In this document: positions 44,745-52,605 of the stretch, piece after piece
Numbering within the stretch: position 1 is the stretch's first letter
Layout: each line of letters begins with the position of its first letter
Origin: an uncultured Clostridia bacterium
GTDB taxonomy: Bacteria > Bacillota > Clostridia > TANB77 > CAG-508
Assembly: GCA_948852945.1 (NCBI GenBank)
Contig: CAQPBJ010000003.1
Location: forward strand, 57,354-121,353
Direction: 5' to 3'
Length of the DNA stretch: 64,000 nucleotides
Program-made: the position numbers and the translations under genes
The notes under the pieces: model-generated
Databases searched by the model: none
Seen by the model: the letters and a program-made list of their open reading frames with translations, nothing else
What the model was told of the DNA's origin: nothing

Positions 44745-45764
44745 ATGAAGAAAAAAATATTATTAATTATTATAATACTATTGCTGGTTATATTTGTAGG
44801 ATTGGCTTTATTTGCTGCTAAAATGCATTATGAAAAGATAAATCAAGAAGAAATAAATTCATCTATTCATGGCGTAGTAATTGGTGAAAAAGTGCCTTTT
44901 TATAATAAAGCAGAAGTGGATAATGTGAGGCAAATTAAGTTGTTAGAAAAGGGTGAAAATGTATATATTTTAGATGAGTTTGAAGCATATGACATAGAGT
45001 GGTATAAAATCAAAGTTGATGGAAAAATTAATGGATATGTTCGAGCTGAAACGGTAGATTATTATAAAGAAATAAATTCTGAAAAAGTTTTAGTTTCAGA
45101 TGTTTCACAATTTAATAAAGACAAAAATTTCAAAGATAGTAAAGAATTTGAAGTGTTTTTATTAGAAAATAAAATAAGTTATGTATATATTCGAGCAGGT
45201 GGAAGAGGCTATGGAGAAAAAGGTAATTTTTATACTGATGAAAATTATCAAATGTATGTAAAAGCATGTGAATATTTAAATGTTCCATATGGATTTTATT
45301 TTTTAGAAGAAGCGCTTAATTCAAAAGAAATTGATGAAGAAGTAGAATTTATTAAAAACTTTTTAAAAGACAATAAAGGAAAAAACTGTGTTTTGCCTGT
45401 TGCACTAGATATTGAAAATCATGGTGGAAAAGGACGAGCGGATAATATATGGGAAACTAGATATACTTTAGTTCAAGAGCTTTTGAAAGATTTAAAAAAA
45501 GAAAAGATAGATGCAATTGTTTATTCAAATGCCCAAACAGCTAATTTATTTTTAAGTGAGTTAAAAACAAAATTCTGGCTTGCATATTATCCTGAAGAAT
45601 ATAAAGTGCCTAAATATTGGTATTTTGATACTAATCAACCAGGTGCATCTAATACAAAATTACAGAAAAGAACTATAGGTTGGCAATTTACAGAACATGG
45701 AGCTGGTGAAGAAATTCCACAAGATTTAGATGTTTCATTAATGAAAAAAGATTTTTATAAATAA
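44745..45764 (+). CDS. Membrane-anchored GH25 muramidase with SH3-like domain
   Basis: This 339-residue protein has an N-terminal signal anchor (ILLIIIILLLVIFVGLALFA) and an SH3b-like segment (residues about 40-105, VVIGEKVPFYNKAEV...). A GH25 domain follows with VLVSDVSQFNKDKNF (catalytic Asp), YVYIRAGGRGYG, LPVALDIENHGG (Asp/Glu) and IGWQFTEHG. It cleaves the MurNAc-GlcNAc bond of peptidoglycan. It is probably expressed with the D,D-carboxypeptidase gene 59 bases downstream. A second GH25 enzyme is at 11115. Confidence 0.88.
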   Translation: MKKKILLIIIILLLVIFVGLALFAAKMHYEKINQEEINSSIHGVVIGEKVPFYNKAEVDNVRQIKLLEKGENVYILDEFEAYDIEWYKIKVDGKINGYVRAETVDYYKEINSEKVLVSDVSQFNKDKNFKDSKEFEVFLLENKISYVYIRAGGRGYGEKGNFYTDENYQMYVKACEYLNVPYGFYFLEEALNSKEIDEEVEFIKNFLKDNKGKNCVLPVALDIENHGGKGRADNIWETRYTLVQELLKDLKKEKIDAIVYSNAQTANLFLSELKTKFWLAYYPEEYKVPKYWYFDTNQPGASNTKLQKRTIGWQFTEHGAGEEIPQDLDVSLMKKDFYK

Positions 45765-45823
45765 AGTTAATATAAAAGAAAAAGAAGAATATATTTTATA
45801 AAAAAAGACATAGGAGATGAGTT

Positions 45824-47035
45824 ATGAGTAAAAAAATATATTTTTCTTTTTTGTGTATTTATGTATTGCTATCAACTACATGTATGGCTACATATTTAAC
45901 AATTCCAACTTGGTCAGAAAGCGCAGTTGTTGAAACAAATAGTAATGTTGGCGAAAATTTCTTAGAACTTAATTGTGAGTCAGCTGTGTTGATTTCACAA
46001 GATACAGGAGAGCTTTTATACGATCATAATGGTCACGAGCAATTAAGACCTGCTAGTGTTACTAAAGTAATGACAATACTTTTAATTATGGAAGAAATAG
46101 ACAGTGGAAGACTTTCATATGAAGATAAAGTAACTTGTAGTGAAGAAGCTTCTAATATGGGAGGTTCACAAATATGGTTAGATCCTACAGAAGAACTTAC
46201 TGTTGATGAAATGCTTAAGGCTATTTGTGTAGTTTCTGCTAATGATTGTACAGTTGCTATGGCTGAACATATTTGTGGCAGTGAAGATGTTTTTGTTGAA
46301 AAAATGAATGCAAGAGCAAAAGAACTAGGAATGAATGATACTGTATTTAAGAATTGTCATGGAATAGATGAAGATGGGCATGTTACAAGTAGTTATGATA
46401 TTGCAATAATGTCTAGAGAACTATTAAGAAACCATCCTGATATTACTAAATATACAACCATTTGGATGGATAGCCTTCGTGATGGAAAATCTGAACTAGT
46501 TAATACGAACAAATTAATTAAAAACTATCAAGGTGCAACAGGTTTAAAAACAGGTTCAACATCACTTGCTTTATTTAATTTATCAGCTAGTGCAACAAGG
46601 GATGGACTTTCTTTAATTGCTGTTGTTATGAGAGCACCAACTACAAAAGATAGATTCAGCTCAGCTAAAAAACTATTAGATTATGGATTTAGTACTTATC
46701 AATATAAAGAATTTTCTAAGAAAGATGATTTTGTTACAGATATTGTGATTAATAAAGGAAAAGAAAATACTGTTGGAGTGAGATTTTCAGATTCTTTTGG
46801 AATGATGTGTCAGAAAAATGATCAAGTAGAGGTAGAACAAGAAATTGTTATAGATAAAAATATTTCAGCACCGATTAATAAAAATCAAGTAGTGGGAAAA
46901 GTTGTTTTTAAAAGTGGGGATAATATATTAGGAGAGACCAACTTATTATCTAATGAAAGAATCGAAAAAATTAATGTTATAAATCAAACAGATAAAATTT
47001 TGAAAAAGTGGTTTTATGTGTTAAGAAAAATGTAA
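45824..47035 (+). CDS. dacF: D-alanyl-D-alanine carboxypeptidase (DacF-like, PBP5 family)
   Basis: This 403-residue exported protein has a signal peptide and S11 peptidase motifs: SVTK (residues 78-81), SAND for SxN, and KTGST for KTG. A C-terminal beta domain and an amphipathic basic tail (KILKKWFYVLRKM) that may bind the membrane follow. The enzyme trims the terminal D-Ala from stem peptides. DacF is expressed in sporulation in Bacillus, but a vegetative DacA-like role is equally possible here. The start follows AGGAGATGAGTT. Confidence 0.92.
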   Translation: MSKKIYFSFLCIYVLLSTTCMATYLTIPTWSESAVVETNSNVGENFLELNCESAVLISQDTGELLYDHNGHEQLRPASVTKVMTILLIMEEIDSGRLSYEDKVTCSEEASNMGGSQIWLDPTEELTVDEMLKAICVVSANDCTVAMAEHICGSEDVFVEKMNARAKELGMNDTVFKNCHGIDEDGHVTSSYDIAIMSRELLRNHPDITKYTTIWMDSLRDGKSELVNTNKLIKNYQGATGLKTGSTSLALFNLSASATRDGLSLIAVVMRAPTTKDRFSSAKKLLDYGFSTYQYKEFSKKDDFVTDIVINKGKENTVGVRFSDSFGMMCQKNDQVEVEQEIVIDKNISAPINKNQVVGKVVFKSGDNILGETNLLSNERIEKINVINQTDKILKKWFYVLRKM

Positions 47036-47063
47036 AAAAATAAGGATGAATTCAGTCTATTCA

Positions 47064-47092
47064 TTGACAAAAAAGTATTTTGTAGTTATAAT
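47064..47092 (+). promoter_or_regulatory. SigA promoter, consensus-like
   Basis: TTGACA (47064-47069), a 17-base spacer and TATAAT (47087-47092), which is a perfect consensus upstream of the 47130 gene. Confidence 0.75.
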
Positions 47093-47129
47093 GTAATGTG
47101 TAACTTTACTTAGAAAGGAGAGTAGACTT

Positions 47130-47357
47130 ATGCTAGCTAAATGGTGGAAGAAAATAGGTTTTTTGATATTAATTATAGCATGTTTATTTAATATTACTAT
47201 AAAAATAGTAAAAAGACTTTCATTTGACGAAAATGTAAAAAGCACGGTTACTACCAAAGTAAATAATGTTGTTACACAAGTAAAAGATGGTATAGACGGA
47301 AAAGAAAATAAAAAAGATAAAAAATCTAATAGTAAGTCTACTTCAGAAAATGACTAA
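47130..47357 (+). CDS. Small single-pass membrane protein
   Basis: This 75-residue protein has one N-terminal helix (IGFLILIIACLFNITIKIV) and a long Lys/Asn/Ser-rich hydrophilic tail. I do not recognise a family. The consensus-like promoter and AAAGGAGAG ribosome binding site indicate strong constitutive expression. It precedes rpmE, which has its own promoter. Confidence 0.65.
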   Translation: MLAKWWKKIGFLILIIACLFNITIKIVKRLSFDENVKSTVTTKVNNVVTQVKDGIDGKENKKDKKSNSKSTSEND

Positions 47358-47363
47358 AAACTA

Positions 47364-47392
47364 TTGAAAAAACAAAAAAGTTATGTTAATAT
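47364..47392 (+). promoter_or_regulatory. Promoter for rpmE
   Basis: TTGAAA (47364-47369), a 17-base spacer and TAATAT (47387-47392). Confidence 0.55.
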
Positions 47393-47433
47393 ATAAAAGA
47401 TATTGTTAAGAAATTAAGGAAGAGGTGAATTAC

Positions 47434-47634
47434 ATGAAAGCTGAATTACATCCAAATTATACAGTAGCTACTATCACATGTGCTTGTGGAAATGTAATAG
47501 AAACAAATTCTACAAAACCAGATATGAAAGTTGATATATGTTCAAAATGTCATCCATACTGGACAGGAAACTTAAAAAGAGAAACTACTGGTGGTAGAGC
47601 TGATAAATTTAAGAAAAAATATGGATTACAATAA
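47434..47634 (+). CDS. rpmE: 50S ribosomal protein L31
   Basis: This 66-residue L31 opens [20 protein letters not shown], with [13 protein letters not shown] and ADKFKKKYG. CxC plus CxxC indicates the zinc-binding form. ATG 47434 lies eight bases after GGAAGAGG. The GTG at 47425 is part of that region and unlikely. Confidence 0.96.
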   Translation: MKAELHPNYTVATITCACGNVIETNSTKPDMKVDICSKCHPYWTGNLKRETTGGRADKFKKKYGLQ

Positions 47635-47639
47635 AAAGA

Positions 47640-47671
47640 AATACATTATGCTAAGCATAATGTATTTTTTT
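47640..47671 (+). terminator. Terminator after rpmE
   Basis: ATACATTATGC-TAA-GCATAATGTAT followed by T. Confidence 0.85.
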
Positions 47672-47741
47672 GCTTTTAGATACTAGAATAAAATATGTTT
47701 TTAGAATATACTGGTGTAAAATATAGTAAGGAGAGATTAGT

Positions 47742-48119
47742 ATGGAAGAAGAGATAAAATTAGCGTTAAAAGCTAGAGAGAATGCTCATTGCAAAATATA
47801 TAAAGTTGGTGCAGCTTTAAAAATGAAAAGTGGAAAAATATATACAGGATGTAATATTGATAATCAAGGGATTCAGGCTATTTGCGCAGAAAGAGTGGCT
47901 TTTCTTAAGGCAATTTCAGAAGGAGATTATGACTTTGAGTATATTGTGGTTGTTGGTGGAAATCCAGGAGAAGAGCCTGAAAAGTGTTTACCTTGTGGAT
48001 ATTGTAGACAATTTATGTCTGAGTTTGTAGATAGTGATTTTAAAATTTATACTTATTATGATAATAAATTAGAGTGTTTTACAATTAATCAATTATTACC
48101 AGAAGCTTTTAAATTTTAA
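47742..48119 (+). CDS. cdd: Cytidine deaminase
   Basis: This 125-residue zinc enzyme converts cytidine/deoxycytidine to uridine/deoxyuridine for pyrimidine salvage. The zinc and catalytic motifs are CAERVAFLKA (Cys and Glu) and PCGYCRQ (two Cys), in the small tetrameric-class layout. AAGGAG precedes the ATG. The palindromic element follows directly downstream. Confidence 0.93.
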   Translation: MEEEIKLALKARENAHCKIYKVGAALKMKSGKIYTGCNIDNQGIQAICAERVAFLKAISEGDYDFEYIVVVGGNPGEEPEKCLPCGYCRQFMSEFVDSDFKIYTYYDNKLECFTINQLLPEAFKF

Positions 48120-48136
48120 CTTGTTATAAAATAGAT

Positions 48137-48388
48137 AATATCGTAAAAATTTAGTATGTAAAATACTTTAATATAATAAATCTTAAGCTATAGTAATTAT
48201 TTTAATAAATTGCGCTAGCGACCAAACGTAGCGAACATAGTGAGCGAAGTGCGAATTTGAGCAATCTACCATATAAAAACGAAGTTTTTTATTTTGGAGA
48301 TTGCGAAGAGCAAAAATTATTAAAATAATTACTATAGCTTAAGATATGTTTAACATAAATAACTTATATACTTAATTTTTACGATATT
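48137..48388. repeat. Palindromic mosaic element, copy 2
   Basis: The outer arms 48137-48160 and 48365-48388 pair over 24 bases with about two mismatches. The inner arms 48181-48207 and 48318-48344 are exact 27-nt inverted repeats. The core (48212-48316) matches that of copy 1 at 545-649: TGCGCTAGCGACCAAACG, then GAGCAATCTAC, ATATAAAAACG, GTTTTTTATT and GGAGATTGCGAAGAGCAAA. The small upstream hairpin differs (GTAGCGAACATAGTGAGCG replaces AAAGCAAACAAAGTTTGC). It too lies between convergent genes (cdd and the ger operon). Confidence 0.8.
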
Positions 48389-48391
48389 TTT

Positions 48392-48548
48392 TTAGATTAA
48401 TATAGCGAATATCGGTAGTACAAGTCCGAAGCACTGAAAGTATAATAATACTTAACGCTCCTATTTTATTTTTTTTATATTCATATACTGCATATGAAGA
48501 AGATTCTAAAAATCCATATATACAAAATAATATAATTACTAATCTCAT
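48392..48548 (-). CDS. Two-helix small membrane protein at the end of the ger operon, read through a +1 frameshift at CGG
   Basis: ATG 48548 follows AGGAG directly downstream of gerKC and encodes MRLVIILFCIYGFLES and ...NKIGALSIIILSVL, then CGG (48428-48426). Skipping the C gives GLVLPIFAILI and a stop at 48392, completing a second hydrophobic helix (51 residues). Staying in frame would break the helix with RTCTTDIRYINLKK. Small two-helix proteins accompany some ger operons, where they affect germination. That link here is an inference from position and build. Confidence 0.6.
48426..48428 (-). other. In-frame CGG, +1 frameshift site
   Basis: Context CTT CGG ACT. Skipping C48428 continues the hydrophobic helix LSVL-GLVLPIF. 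Confidence 0.65.
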
Positions 48549-48559
48549 AAAAAAATCTC

Positions 48560-49693
48560 CTAGTCTTTCGAAAATAAAAATCCTGATATTAGATAGTTAG
48601 TTGGTTTGATTTCAAATTCAGCTTTTGGATATAATTCATTCCAATTATGCTTATTTAATTCATCTTGAGTTAAATAGTTTTTATTAAAGTATCCTTGAAA
48701 ACCTACAATATCACTTTGATATTCTTTTGAGGTTCTATTTAAAAAATCTAAACAAGCATCTGAAAGAAATTTGTTAATTTCTGCTTCGATTTCACGTTTA
48801 GCTTCTTCAGTAGAATAGTCGTAATTTTTGTTAGCAGATAAAATGCTAGATTTTAAAGAGATTTCACAAGTTATTTTAGGAATATCATTTTCTAGAGTAA
48901 CGTTTATTTTGGTTTTATTTTTAGAATTAGATAAACTGATACTCAGAGGTGTACTAGGGTCTTTAGGATTATATACTTCAATTGTAGATTCTTTAAATTC
49001 ATTTGTTAATAGATTAAAACAGAAGGTATCTAATCCAGATAGTTTTCCAACCATTTTATAATCTTTAAATACAGCGAGTCCAATACTTTCAATTGTATCT
49101 CCTTTCGGAAAAGTGTAGATTGCTGTAGGTGCTTTGATATCTCCATGTAAACTAGAATAAAAATCTGTTAAAGGACACGTAGCGACATATGAAGTTATTT
49201 TAGCTGAATTAATAAATGAATTGTAAAATTTAGCGGATATATCTTCTATAGAAGAGGCTTTTTCTAATAGTTCTGAGGCTTTACCTTGACTTATCAGAAC
49301 ATTGCAAGTTGGTCTTATTTCAACATCATTAGCTAAAGTATTTATAAAATCTTCTATTCCTTGCTTAGCAAGTTCTTCTGATATAATTATTGCAGTACAG
49401 TGAGATAAATTTATTTCATTTACATTTTCTAAATTTAACATTGCCATTCCTAAACTAAAAGAATTACAATTTACTGTTTTGGTTTCAGTTTTAATTTTAG
49501 TTCCAGAATTTCCAGATGAATCTGGTTTAGCAATTTGTAAAGTCAAAGCTAAAGGTTCATCTTCAGAATCAGATATATCTAATCCTATGGCAATTGCATA
49601 AGACAATTCTTCAGTTTCTCTAGCATCATAGGAACTAGTAAAGGCAATAAACAAGCTTAGGATACAGGTTATTACGAGTAACTTTTTTTTCAT
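48560..49693 (-). CDS. gerKC: Spore germination protein GerKC (Ger(x)C family)
   Basis: This 377-residue protein is the C subunit of a nutrient germinant receptor in the spore inner membrane. Seen: an N-terminal hydrophobic signal (LLVITCILSLFIAF), EELSYAIAIGLDISDSED and the C-terminal Ger(x)C domain (YLTQDELNKHNW...). The usual lipobox GCWDxREIEE is TSSYDARETEE here. The acylated cysteine is replaced by serine (codons AGT TCC), so the normal diacylglycerol anchor cannot form at that site. Its ATG overlaps the gerKB stop by 4 bases. The frame is otherwise intact. Confidence 0.88.
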   Translation of the reverse strand: MKKKLLVITCILSLFIAFTSSYDARETEELSYAIAIGLDISDSEDEPLALTLQIAKPDSSGNSGTKIKTETKTVNCNSFSLGMAMLNLENVNEINLSHCTAIIISEELAKQGIEDFINTLANDVEIRPTCNVLISQGKASELLEKASSIEDISAKFYNSFINSAKITSYVATCPLTDFYSSLHGDIKAPTAIYTFPKGDTIESIGLAVFKDYKMVGKLSGLDTFCFNLLTNEFKESTIEVYNPKDPSTPLSISLSNSKNKTKINVTLENDIPKITCEISLKSSILSANKNYDYSTEEAKREIEAEINKFLSDACLDFLNRTSKEYQSDIVGFQGYFNKNYLTQDELNKHNWNELYPKAEFEIKPTNYLISGFLFSKD

Positions 49694-50775
49694 CGAGAAC
49701 GAATTTCCTTTCTTTTAAAGTTTCCAATAATTAAAATTAATAAGCTTAAAATAAGTGTTCCCCAAATATAATATTTATAAAAAGTTGTTTCTAAAAATTT
49801 AAATAGAGATTGATTTTGAAAAAGTATTAATAAACCAAAGAAAATTCCTAAAAAAGAATATGAATAGCTATTAGATTCAGTGCAATTAGTTAATTTTCCA
49901 AAAATATGGTTTATAAAATTTAAAGAAACACTTAGATATGAAAAGGCAGATATTATCCATAGTAATATAAAGGCAGCATCAGTTCTTTGCAAAAAATCCC
50001 CAAATTCAATACATCGTGTTAATAAATACATTGATAAAACTTCTTCACTGTGAGTAATAAAAGGAAATATAGTTAATAGAGTGGTTATAGTGAATACTAA
50101 AAATAAACCAGTAATTAGAGTGGAGATTAATGCAACTTTTTTGAAATCTTTTTTGTTTTTGAGTAATGGAGCTAGAAAGAAAAGATAAAGGAGAGCACTG
50201 TATGCAAAAAGATTTTCAGTTCCTTTAAGAAAAGTATTTGATAAATTAGTTCCTAAAATAGGATGAATTCTAGCAAATTCTAAATTGTTTATTGTTCCTA
50301 AAAATATAACAATTAAGCTTAGTAACATGAGCATTACTACAATACTATTAGTTTTTAAAATTGATTTAAGTCCTACGTGATTAGCAACAGCCATACATAA
50401 GAAAAAGGCTAGTAAAAGCAGATAAATAGGTGTTGTAGGAAAATAAATTATTTGTAATAGATTAGTAAATTCATAAATTACAGTAATTATGATAGTAGAA
50501 AATAATATAATAAAAACTGTGCCTATTAATATTTGAAGAGGCTTTTTTCCAACAAATTTTGAAATATCTATAATATCTTCATTAGGAAATTTTTTAAATA
50601 AAAAACTTATAAATAAAGCTACTAATAATGATAATATGCCAACATATATGATAGTAATAGGAGCACCAGTTTTTGACTGTTTAATTACTTCTTTAGGCAA
50701 ATTTAATAAAATTTTATTTATCATAACTATTAAAATTAAAGATACAGCTTGGAATTTTCCGATTTTGAAATTCAT
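49690..50775 (-). CDS. gerKB: Spore germination protein GerKB (permease-like)
   Basis: This 361-residue protein has 10 hydrophobic segments and belongs to the GerAB/amino-acid-polyamine permease-like family. The N-terminus is GKFQAVSLILIVMINKILL, with EFTNLLQIIYFPTTPIYLLLL and FGDFLQRTDAAFILLWI. GerAB-type subunits bind the germinant in the spore inner membrane. ATGA overlaps of 4 bases link it to gerKA upstream and gerKC downstream. Confidence 0.93.
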   Translation of the reverse strand: MNFKIGKFQAVSLILIVMINKILLNLPKEVIKQSKTGAPITIIYVGILSLLVALFISFLFKKFPNEDIIDISKFVGKKPLQILIGTVFIILFSTIIITVIYEFTNLLQIIYFPTTPIYLLLLAFFLCMAVANHVGLKSILKTNSIVVMLMLLSLIVIFLGTINNLEFARIHPILGTNLSNTFLKGTENLFAYSALLYLFFLAPLLKNKKDFKKVALISTLITGLFLVFTITTLLTIFPFITHSEEVLSMYLLTRCIEFGDFLQRTDAAFILLWIISAFSYLSVSLNFINHIFGKLTNCTESNSYSYSFLGIFFGLLILFQNQSLFKFLETTFYKYYIWGTLILSLLILIIGNFKRKEIRSR

Positions 50776-52457
50776 TTTAAAACTCCTTTATTAGTTTTCC
50801 ATTTCATACTGATTTTCTCTTCTTGTTTTGGTCTTTTGGTATTTAAGAAAGAACTTCTTTTTTCACGTTGCCATGCAGGTTTCATTAAAAATGATAGATC
50901 AGCATTTTTGTTTCCAATAGGAATATATGGAGAAAAATAAGATACTCCAAAAGATTGCAGATTTGAAAGTAAAATAAGTTGTATAAATATTCCTAAGCTT
51001 ATTCCTAAAAATCCAGCAGTGTATCCTAAAATAAGATATACAAATCTAAAGCAACGTATAGTAAAGTTTAATGAAAAATCAGGAATTGCGTAAGAACATA
51101 TACCAGTCATGGCAACAATAATTATTAAAAGTGGACTAACTAAGTTAGCAGATACGGCTGCTTCACCTAAAATTAAACCACCGATTATACCTATAGTAGA
51201 GCCAATTGGTGAAGGGACACGTAGACTGGCTTCACGAATTAACTCAAAAGAAACTTCCATTATTAATAGTTCAAATATTATGGGAAAAGGAATGGACTTT
51301 CTCATTGATGCTATTGCAAATACTATATCAGTAGGCAAGAGTTCTTGATGAAAATTGGTTATTGCAATATAAAATGAAGGTAAGAACATAGCTACAAAAA
51401 ATGCAAGGCAACGTATTATTCTAGCTAAATTTCCGTATTGATATTGTATATTATTATCTTCAGGAGAAGAAAGAAAATCAACTAGTACAGCTGGAGCAAT
51501 AAGAGCATAAGGACTGCCATTAACTAAGATGATAACTCTTCCTTGTAGAAGATTATTACAAGTTCTATCAGCTCTTTCAGTTGCAAACATTTGTGGATAT
51601 AATACATGACTATTATCTTGAATTAATTGTTCTAATACACCAGAGCTTAAGAGTGAATCTATATCAACATTATTTAATCTGTATCTAACTTCATTTACTA
51701 AATCTTCGTTGGCGATATTTTTCATATAGCAAAAAGCTACAGCTGTTTTAGTGATATTACCAATTTGAAGTTGTTCAATTACTAAGTTTTCGTTGTTAAC
51801 AGCTCTTCTTATTATTGAAGTATTTACACGAATATTTTCTACGAAAGCTTCTTGAGGACCACGTACAACGATTTCGTTTTCTGGTTTTGTTATGCTTCTA
51901 GTTTGAAAGCCTTTTGCTTCAACACAAAAAGCAACATCCAAAGTATCTACTAAAAGGCAAGTAAAACCTCCATTAATTTTATTTAATATTTCGGATATTT
52001 CACTTTCAGTAGATAAAGAGTTTTGAGTAACTAAAGAGTCTAATATAGATTGTTCTAAATTTGTTTTTTTTGTGGTTCTACAATTTAGACCATCTTGATT
52101 AGTAGTAAGATTATTTTCAAGATTTTCACAGTTAGTTAAATTTTTGTGCATAAGAGGAGTTAGAAGGAAATGATTAATTAAATCTGAATTAATTAATCCA
52201 TCTATAAATATCAAACTAGCATTATATTGTTTTCCTTGGCTGTTTAATATAAATTTTCTTATACATATATCACTATTTATTTCTTGTGAATATAAACTAC
52301 TAAATATTTCAAGATTTTTTGTTAGTGATTTAGTGAGAATTTCAGGACTTTGATTAGTCTCTGGAGTAGAATTATTATTACTATTAGGAAGATTAAATTT
52401 ATGAGAAGTATCTAGTTTAAAAGATAAGAGTTCGTTTATGAATTTGTTTACTGACAT
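50772..52457 (-). CDS. gerKA: Spore germination protein GerKA
   Basis: This 561-residue A subunit of the germinant receptor has an Asn/Ser-rich hydrophilic N-terminal region. The GerA core follows with VVRGPQEAFVENIRVNTSIIRRAV, GRVIILVNGSPYALIAPAVLVDFL, MRKSIPFPIIFELLIMEVSFELIREA and AAVSANLVSPLLIIIVAMTGI, and about five C-terminal helices. A, B and C subunits assemble in the spore inner membrane. AAAGGAGAG precedes the ATG. The operon is divergent from spoIVA. Confidence 0.95.
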   Translation of the reverse strand: MSVNKFINELLSFKLDTSHKFNLPNSNNNSTPETNQSPEILTKSLTKNLEIFSSLYSQEINSDICIRKFILNSQGKQYNASLIFIDGLINSDLINHFLLTPLMHKNLTNCENLENNLTTNQDGLNCRTTKKTNLEQSILDSLVTQNSLSTESEISEILNKINGGFTCLLVDTLDVAFCVEAKGFQTRSITKPENEIVVRGPQEAFVENIRVNTSIIRRAVNNENLVIEQLQIGNITKTAVAFCYMKNIANEDLVNEVRYRLNNVDIDSLLSSGVLEQLIQDNSHVLYPQMFATERADRTCNNLLQGRVIILVNGSPYALIAPAVLVDFLSSPEDNNIQYQYGNLARIIRCLAFFVAMFLPSFYIAITNFHQELLPTDIVFAIASMRKSIPFPIIFELLIMEVSFELIREASLRVPSPIGSTIGIIGGLILGEAAVSANLVSPLLIIIVAMTGICSYAIPDFSLNFTIRCFRFVYLILGYTAGFLGISLGIFIQLILLSNLQSFGVSYFSPYIPIGNKNADLSFLMKPAWQREKRSSFLNTKRPKQEEKISMKWKTNKGVLK

Positions 52458-52487
52458 TTTTCTCTCCTTTTTAGTGAATTTTAAATT

Positions 52488-52517
52488 TAGTATTTACAAT
52501 TTTTTTATATTAATCCA
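52488..52517 (-). promoter_or_regulatory. Possible SigG-type promoter for gerKA
   Basis: On the minus strand, TGGATT (52512-52517), a 17-base spacer and AATACTA (52488-52494) resemble the forespore SigG pattern TGAATA/CATACTA, as expected for a germinant receptor operon. Confidence 0.4.
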
Positions 52518-52558
52518 TATTTTTGAAAATTAAGTAATAAATTTCAAAATTGTAAATA
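52491..52558. repeat. Inverted repeat between gerKA and spoIVA
   Basis: TATTTACAATTTT (52491-52503) and AAAATTGTAAATA (52546-52558) are exact 13-nt inverted copies that flank the shared upstream region. This could be an operator pair or chance in AT-rich DNA. Confidence 0.5.
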
Positions 52559-52605
52559 TACATTAATTAAAAGTAGTAGTCCATTAGAAGATTTAGGAGG
52601 GTATT

